A stretch of 64,000 bases of DNA from Phycisphaerae bacterium. Lineage in GTDB: Bacteria; Planctomycetota; Phycisphaerae; Phycisphaerales; SM1A02. The first letter of the stretch is position 1. Every line of letters starts with the position of its first letter. Shown one piece after another: positions 59,007 through 64,000 of the stretch. The stretch covers positions 1-64,000 of the forward strand of contig JAEUIU010000008.1 in NCBI GenBank assembly GCA_016795065.1, given 5' to 3'. A program made the position numbers and the translations under genes. Under the pieces are notes generated by a model. It made no database searches, had not been told where the DNA came from, and saw nothing but the letters and a program-made list of their open reading frames with translations.

Positions 59007-59669
59007 TCAGCCCATTTCGATGACCGAGCCGTCGGCGACGCAAAAGACGCGCCGGGCCTCGCATGGCCAGAAGCCTGGTCCTCGCGAGAAGGAGGTGAAG
59101 GCCGGGAGAATTGCGGCCCAGGAGGAGACGACAAACGCCGGCATCGCCACGCCAGCCAGGCGTACCGTTGGATGCAGGTGGCCAGACCACTCGAACTCGA
59201 CGCCTGGCTGGCTCGGCTCGCGAGGCTCATGGCGATAGCGGAATGGCCCGTCGACCTCGTCCTCGTCGCGGACCTCGATCCGCCACTCCGTCGGCATCGC
59301 CTTCACATGCCGGTCGTGATTGCCAACGACCAGTTCGATCCGTCCAGGGAAGCTCTCACGCCATCGCCCAAACTGCCCAACGACGGCGTCGCTGAGGCCG
59401 ACCCTCCCGTGGATCAAGTCGCCGATCACGACCAGCCGTTCGGCGCCGGTGACCGCCGCAAGCAGGCCAAGCCGTCCTAACGTCTCGTCCAAGACCGCCT
59501 GGGGCATGGCGATGCCAGCCCGGCGAAAGGTCTCTTCCTTGCCGATGTGGAGGTCCGCGACGAGCAGCGTGCGCCGCGCGGGCCACCAAACAGCTCGCTC
59601 GGCGAGGAGATGGACCTCCTCTCCTGCGACCTCGATCCTCTGGCCTGTCGTGGCGGCGCTCACCTGCAT
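59007..59669 (-). CDS. pdeM: Ligase-associated DNA repair phosphoesterase PdeM
   Basis: A 220-residue metallophosphoesterase. Metal-binding motifs are present in order: LVADLHIGKE (Asp, His), VIGDLIHGR (Asp), VVGNHDRH (Asn-His) and WSGHLHPT (His pair). PdeM is known as a member of the bacterial cluster with an ATP-dependent DNA ligase, an exonuclease and an Lhr-type helicase. Here the helicase lies 2.3 kb upstream on the same strand, with a dockerin-tailed gene between. The ATG at 59669 is preceded by a TACGCT box, 9 nt away, and a terminator just upstream, so pdeM has its own promoter. Confidence 0.88.
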   Translation of the reverse strand: MQVSAATTGQRIEVAGEEVHLLAERAVWWPARRTLLVADLHIGKEETFRRAGIAMPQAVLDETLGRLGLLAAVTGAERLVVIGDLIHGRVGLSDAVVGQFGRWRESFPGRIELVVGNHDRHVKAMPTEWRIEVRDEDEVDGPFRYRHEPREPSQPGVEFEWSGHLHPTVRLAGVAMPAFVVSSWAAILPAFTSFSRGPGFWPCEARRVFCVADGSVIEMG

Positions 59670-59678
59670 CGGCCGGGC

Positions 59679-59684
59679 AGCGTA
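59679..59684 (-). promoter_or_regulatory. TACGCT -10-like box 9 nt before pdeM ATG
   Basis: TACGCT on the minus strand is followed by GCCCGGCCG and ATG. It lies downstream of the intrinsic hairpin that ends the previous gene, so pdeM appears independently transcribed. Confidence 0.4.
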
Positions 59685-59713
59685 CGCTCGAACGGACTCG
59701 CCGTGAATGAGCA

Positions 59714-59741
59714 AAGGCCCCACCCGTGAGGATGGGGCCTT
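59714..59741 (-). terminator. Hairpin terminator after dockerin-tailed gene
   Basis: Perfect 9-bp arms AAGGCCCCA and TGGGGCCTT flank a 10-nt loop. On the minus strand the stem is followed by TGCTCATTC, only weakly T-rich. It separates the dockerin-tailed gene from pdeM. Confidence 0.65.
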
Positions 59742-59777
59742 CGTCGCTGCGTCCGAGTCGAGGTGCCAAGATCTCGA

Positions 59778-61814
59778 CTAGCAGTTGCCCCACGCCCCCA
59801 GGAGGATCGCGAGATCGGCCGCGTCGACCGTGCCCGAGATGTCGAGGTCGGCACTGCCCGCCCCGCCCCACTGGCCAAGGAGAACGGCCAGGTCGGCGGC
59901 GGTGACTGCGGCGTCACCATTGAGATCGCCGATGCAATCAGGCACTGCCTCGCCGAGATCGTCAACCTCGTCGGCGTCGATGTTCAGCCAGTCGGTCGTG
60001 TCATGGATGGCCGGATCGAAGTTGCTCCGGCTCTTGGCGATGCGGACCATCGACCCGACATCGACACCGTTGAAGGCACCGGCATCACCCGGAGTCCATG
60101 CCCCCGAGGAGTTCTTGTCGAAGACCTTCACCGCGCCGGTATCGACCACGTGGAGCGTGCCGCCGTCGTCAAAGTCAAGACCTGTCAGCGCTCCGAAGGG
60201 CCCGACGCTCTCGACAGGCGAAACCGGTCCGCGCGGGGTGAACGGAAGGCTGAAGCCCAGGGCCTTGTCGGTCGTCTCGGAGGAGATCCAGAGGTGGCCG
60301 TCCTTCGGATTCACCGCAGCGCGCAGCTTCGCGGCACCGGCGGTTCCGAGTTGCACGGAATTGGCGATCGGCCAGATCTTGATAGCTGCGCCGTCGGCGC
60401 CAAGTGATCGGGGGTAGCCGATGATGCTCCCGCCGAAGCCCGAGCTCCCCGGCACGACGACGTAGATCAGGTCGAATTGGTCGTCGCAGGCGATAGCACG
60501 CGGAACGCCGGTGACATTCGCACTTCCGAGGAAGCTACCTGCCGAGTCGCGTCGCTCGACAAGCCCTGGCGTTTCGCTCAGGACGTAGATCTCATCGAAG
60601 CGGCTGATCGCCAGTTGCTTCGCATTGGTCTCGTCAAGGACGGTCGTTCCCCCGCCGATCCGGTCAATCTTGACCAGTTGCGGCGGCGTCACCTCGTTGC
60701 CGCCGGTGAGGGCGAACCAGCCGAGTCCGTGCTCGTCGGAGACCAGGTCGAGAATCGGCCAGTTCGGCGCCGGATGCGGGAAGGGATCGACGCCGAAGCC
60801 GATGGTGAGCGGCAGCGTCTGCACAAACTGGAAGTCCTTCCAGAAGATGCCGGTCTTGGGCTTGATCGCGAAGTAACCGTCGACGAGACGCTTCTTGCCG
60901 TCGTCGTGCGGCTCGTCGATAGCCGGTAGGACCTTGAGGGAGACGTTCACGATCGGCCCCTCTTCCGGGTCGTCGCTGGTCGTCAGCACCGCAAGGTTAG
61001 TGATGCCCCAGACCTTCGTGACGTAGGGCGACGGTCCAAAGATGTCGCCGTCGTCCTGGGCCGGGTCACGCACCGAGATGCTCATGTCGCCGCCTTCGCG
61101 GTCGATCCCATTCATCGTCACGCAGTGCCCGCCGCCGCGCTTGTAGATCGTGATGCCGCCCGTGGTCTGGCCGACCGGGGCGTAACGGCCGTAGCAGAGT
61201 TCGATGATGCTCCCGTCGATGGCCAGTTGTCCGATGTTCGTGAAGCTGGTCGAGGGGGCGTTGGGATCCAGCGACTTCGCGATGAAGACGAGGTCATCCA
61301 AGGCCGTGCCATAGAAGCCATCGGCGACGAAGGCATTGTGCACGTTGGTCACGCTGCCGCCGCAGGGCAGGCTCCCGCACTCGCCGTCACCTCCACCCTC
61401 GCCTTCGCTGTCGTTGTTGCCGTTGCAGTCAGGGTCATCCGGATCGTCGCCGCCGGGCGAGATCGACGCTTCGGCACCCAACTGCTCGAGCAGGTCCGTG
61501 ACGTCGTAATAGTGCTCGTATCCCGTGTACACCCCCGGCCCCGGCTGCACCTGTGGGTAGCCGTAGTTGGTGATGTAGATCATCATGTTCACATACGAGG
61601 TCGGAGCGCAGTAACAGCCTCCGCTGTTGGGCAGGCCGACCCGCTTCTGGTCCTGATCGGGCACGCCGATGCGGGCGTGGTGGAAGCTCGTGGCGCTGGT
61701 CCACTGATTGACGGTCACGTTGGCAAGGGAAAGCGACGTGCTGGCGAGGGCGATGGCCGCGACGAGGCCGTTTCGACCGCTGAGGAACTGCGTCCGCTTC
61801 TGCAAGTGGCTCAT
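59778..61814 (-). CDS. Exported protein with cysteine-peptidase-like domain and dockerin-like tail
   Basis: A 678-residue exported protein. A signal peptide (about 1-31, ending SLSLAN) is followed by a region with a papain/C39-type order: CYCAPTSYVNMMIYI (candidate nucleophile Cys after a Tyr/Cys turn) and, about 140 residues later, GGGHCVTMNGID (candidate His) and VRDPA. An acidic Asp/Gly loop (DDPDDPDCNGNNDS) lies between them. The second half is propeller-like, with repeated strand motifs (LAISRFDEIYVLSETPG). The tail has DLNGDAAVTAADLAVLLGQWG and DLDISGTVDAADLAILLGAWG. AGGAG lies 6 nt before ATG 61814. Peptidase activity is inferred only. Confidence 0.8.
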   Translation of the reverse strand: MSHLQKRTQFLSGRNGLVAAIALASTSLSLANVTVNQWTSATSFHHARIGVPDQDQKRVGLPNSGGCYCAPTSYVNMMIYITNYGYPQVQPGPGVYTGYEHYYDVTDLLEQLGAEASISPGGDDPDDPDCNGNNDSEGEGGGDGECGSLPCGGSVTNVHNAFVADGFYGTALDDLVFIAKSLDPNAPSTSFTNIGQLAIDGSIIELCYGRYAPVGQTTGGITIYKRGGGHCVTMNGIDREGGDMSISVRDPAQDDGDIFGPSPYVTKVWGITNLAVLTTSDDPEEGPIVNVSLKVLPAIDEPHDDGKKRLVDGYFAIKPKTGIFWKDFQFVQTLPLTIGFGVDPFPHPAPNWPILDLVSDEHGLGWFALTGGNEVTPPQLVKIDRIGGGTTVLDETNAKQLAISRFDEIYVLSETPGLVERRDSAGSFLGSANVTGVPRAIACDDQFDLIYVVVPGSSGFGGSIIGYPRSLGADGAAIKIWPIANSVQLGTAGAAKLRAAVNPKDGHLWISSETTDKALGFSLPFTPRGPVSPVESVGPFGALTGLDFDDGGTLHVVDTGAVKVFDKNSSGAWTPGDAGAFNGVDVGSMVRIAKSRSNFDPAIHDTTDWLNIDADEVDDLGEAVPDCIGDLNGDAAVTAADLAVLLGQWGGAGSADLDISGTVDAADLAILLGAWGNC

Positions 61815-62012
61815 GCGAGACTCCTGGTGCCGGCAACGCGGATCTGGGGACGCGCCTTGATCCGCACCCATTCGTCGGGGCCGGTTGGAGGCACGTCTGG
61901 AGATTCGGTTTGCCGGGCGTTGGTGATGGGCGGAGGCCGGCCCGTTGCCGACGTCTCCTCCGCTACCGCGTATTCGCGGCATGCCATCCGCCACCTTCCG
62001 TCGGAAATTCCG
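61815..62012. other. Gap between helicase and dockerin-tailed gene
   Basis: About 200 bases on the minus strand. It holds the AGGAG site of the dockerin-tailed gene and no coding sequence I can support. No strong terminator for the helicase gene is visible. Confidence 0.4.
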
Positions 62013-64000
62013 TCATCTCGCTGCCGAAGCGCGAAATTGGGCGAGGCGCTCAATGAGCGATTCCGTCGACAGCGATGTGCCGAGGCGATCCGCCACCAAC
62101 GGCAAGGCCAACGGGCCGGGCGTGGCGAGTTCCACCATCGTCAACGGTTCTTCCCGCAGTCGCCGCAAAGTCCGAGCGAGTCGACTCTCCTCAAACTGCC
62201 GATCCATCACCTCGCGACGGGCCTGTTGGAGGAGCAGGTTCTCGCCGTCGAATTCGGTCAGGACTTCCCAGAGAAGCGACGCCCCGGCCTGCACCTGGCG
62301 ACCTGACTTCTCCGCGCCAGGATAGCGCTGCATGATCAGGCCGGCGACTCGTGCCACCTCGCGGAACTGCCGCAGACCCAGTTCGCCAAGATTGACGCTC
62401 TCGAGGAGATCCTCATACAGCCGCTCGGCCGCAAAAAGTTCCGGCGTCAGGTGACGGTGAAAAGGGTAGTCGCTCGTGGTGAGCAGCTCGAAACCGTAGT
62501 CGTTCATTGAGATGGCAAAGGTCGCCTTGCGGATTCGCCCGAGGCGCAAGGCGACCAGGACCGCAAGTCCCTCATGAACCAACCGTCCCTCAAAGGGATA
62601 GACGAAGAGGTGGTGACCCTCCTGCGTGTGCGTTCGCTCGACGAGGATCTCACCACTCCGCGGGATGCGGGAGAGTTCGGCCTGGACCTGGAGGATGAGG
62701 GCGGCGCAACGCACCTCTGGCTCGTCCAGTCGCCCGTGGGCGGCGGCGTCGAGTACCCGTCGGGTCGCTTTGGCGAGAGCGGTCGAAAGTGGAAAGCGTG
62801 AACCGGCCCAGTGAGCGGTAAAGCCGGTATGCCGCCGCGCGGGCTTCACGTGAGCGGCCAGGTCACGGACTCGGACAAACTCAAGGGCACGTCCCGCGAA
62901 GAGAAACGTGTCACCCGGCCGAAGTCTGGCAATAAAGTCCTCTTCCATGACGCCGATGGTTCCGCCGCTGGCCCACTTCACGGTGATCGTTGCGTCCGAA
63001 GCGATCGTCCCGACGTTCAACCGGTGAATCTGAGCGATGCGCTTGTTCGTCACGACGTAACGCCCCGCGTCGTCGATCGAGAGGCGATGAAACTGCGGAT
63101 AGGCCTGGAGCGCCGTTCCGCCATAGGTGACCAGGTCCAGGCACCAGTCGAAGTCGCCGCGCGAGAGGTCGGCGAAAGCGGCGCTCGTGCGCACCTCGTC
63201 AAACAGTTCGTCCGCCCGGAAGCCGCCGCCCAAGCCGCAGGTCACCAAGTGCTGAACGAGACAGTCGAGGGGTCGGCTGACCGATGGCCGCTCTTCGATC
63301 TCGCCGCGGGTGACGGCCTGTCGTGCCGCGGCGATTTCAACCAGTTCGAGGGCATGGGTCGGGAGGCAGAGGACGCGACAGGTCGCCCCGGGCCGATGCC
63401 CCGATCGACCGGCCCGTTGGATGAGCCGAGCCACGCCCTTCGGCGAGCCGATCTGAACGACGCGCTCAACCGGCGAGAAGTCGACGCCAAGATCGAGCGA
63501 CGAGGTACAGACGACCATCGTCAGGCGGCCATCCTTGACGCGAGCCTCGATCTCCTCGCGCACCTCCCGGTCGATCGAGCCATGATGGAGGGCCAGTCGT
63601 TCCGCCCACTCGGGACGTCGCCGGTAGATCTCCGCGAACCAACGCTCTGCCTGCGATCGCGTGTTGGTGAAGAGAAGGGTCGAAATCGTCGGATCGAGCC
63701 ACGACAGGAGCGGCTCGAGCATCGCCAGGCCAAGGTGGCCTGACCAAGGGAATCGTTCGATGTGGGCCGGGAGGAGAGAGTCGACCTCAATCGGCCGCGG
63801 AAGTTCGGCGCGGACGATGCTCGGCTCCTGCCCGACGCCCATGATCAGCCGGGCGGCTCGCTCGGGGTTGGCGATCGTCGCCGAGAGCGCCCACGTGCGA
63901 AGCCGCGGCGCGAAGCGGCGCAGCCGGGCGAGGCCCAACTCGACCTGGATCCCCCGCTTCGTTGACATCAGCTCGTGCCACTCGTCGACGATGACCGCCC
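62013..64000 (-). CDS. lhr: Lhr-type ATP-dependent helicase, ligase-associated (partial)
   Basis: A 661-residue C-terminal portion of a superfamily 2 helicase, running off the right edge. The frame stays open to base 64000 and includes the DEXH box as VDEWHEL just before MSTKRG, so the methionine at 63968 is internal, not a start. Other motifs are LSATIANP (motif III), TRSQAERWF, LHHGSIDREVREEIE (core HHGSID), CTSSLDLGVDF and GRSGHRPGA (motif VI). The C-terminal Lhr core domains follow. The KRG after DEWHEL and overall match point to the ligase-associated helicase group, which repairs DNA with the ligase, exonuclease and PdeM. The ligase is presumably beyond the edge. Confidence 0.9.
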   Translation of the reverse strand, partial: AVIVDEWHELMSTKRGIQVELGLARLRRFAPRLRTWALSATIANPERAARLIMGVGQEPSIVRAELPRPIEVDSLLPAHIERFPWSGHLGLAMLEPLLSWLDPTISTLLFTNTRSQAERWFAEIYRRRPEWAERLALHHGSIDREVREEIEARVKDGRLTMVVCTSSLDLGVDFSPVERVVQIGSPKGVARLIQRAGRSGHRPGATCRVLCLPTHALELVEIAAARQAVTRGEIEERPSVSRPLDCLVQHLVTCGLGGGFRADELFDEVRTSAAFADLSRGDFDWCLDLVTYGGTALQAYPQFHRLSIDDAGRYVVTNKRIAQIHRLNVGTIASDATITVKWASGGTIGVMEEDFIARLRPGDTFLFAGRALEFVRVRDLAAHVKPARRHTGFTAHWAGSRFPLSTALAKATRRVLDAAAHGRLDEPEVRCAALILQVQAELSRIPRSGEILVERTHTQEGHHLFVYPFEGRLVHEGLAVLVALRLGRIRKATFAISMNDYGFELLTTSDYPFHRHLTPELFAAERLYEDLLESVNLGELGLRQFREVARVAGLIMQRYPGAEKSGRQVQAGASLLWEVLTEFDGENLLLQQARREVMDRQFEESRLARTLRRLREEPLTMVELATPGPLALPLVADRLGTSLSTESLIERLAQFRASAAR

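Noticed and set aside
63968..64000. Start of the helicase gene at the ATG at 63968
   Set aside because: The frame continues upstream through the DEXH box (VDEWHEL) to the window edge, so the methionine is internal.

Overview
The window (64 kb, GC about 64% by eye) is chromosomal DNA of a bacterium that looks like a member of Planctomycetota, class Phycisphaerae. The basis is inference from several family traits. Five exported proteins end in a twin EF-hand-like, dockerin-like tail (consensus D-x-N-x-D/S-G ... DAADLAILLGAWG), one ends in a PEP-CTERM-like signal, and there is an ECF sigma factor overlapping a Ser/Thr kinase that carries an anti-sigma-type zinc finger. There are also many FG-GAP/ASPIC-UnbV proteins and a ligase-associated Lhr/PdeM DNA-repair pair. 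I found no tRNA, rRNA, CRISPR array, transposase or prophage.

Layout, left to right. 0-6.9 kb: an edge-truncated exported protein, a dockerin-tailed protein, a lipoprotein divergent from a D-2-hydroxyacid dehydrogenase, arginine decarboxylase (speA) and a PEP-CTERM-like protein. 6.9-15 kb: sigma factor plus kinase, a small zinc-ribbon membrane protein, an HscA-type Hsp70, a zinc-ribbon/GYF-like membrane protein and a parvulin lipoprotein. 15-25.5 kb: a large dockerin-tailed metalloprotease-like protein, lptF-lptG, an NtrC-type regulator, acpS overlapping a sugar isomerase-like gene, and a tightly overlapped trio (membrane protein, endonuclease III, SYLF lipoprotein). 25.4-27.3 kb: a GNAT-like orphan and a small orphan, separated by a decanucleotide-phased ATCA array. 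27.5-33.7 kb: a reduced division/cell-wall cluster murC-murB-ddl-ftsQ-like, a membrane protein and greA. 33.7-36.6 kb: a TPR protein plus an FG-GAP/ASPIC protein. 37.2-45 kb: a dockerin-tailed di-heme oxidoreductase, a dockerin-tailed FG-GAP protein and a non-RD kinase.

45.2-55.2 kb is the most unusual block. It is one long minus-strand run: ferredoxin, IscX, a nitrilase-family hydrolase, a 1136-residue TPR/FG-GAP lipoprotein, a membrane-anchored pentaheme cytochrome fused to TPRs, and a membrane-anchored FG-GAP/ASPIC protein. Several of these genes overlap by four bases. I infer a redox apparatus of unknown substrate at the cell envelope. 55.2-59 kb is an overlapped operon: a LAB_N membrane protein, RlmN and an MsbA-like ABC exporter. 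59-64 kb holds pdeM, a dockerin-tailed protein with a cysteine-peptidase-like domain, and the Lhr-type helicase running off the right edge.

A theme across the window is start-site architecture. Several genes have a -10-like hexamer (TACACT or a close variant) only 6-10 nt before the start codon and no usable Shine-Dalgarno, which suggests leaderless transcripts. The dockerin-tailed genes, in contrast, mostly have strong purine-rich ribosome binding sites.
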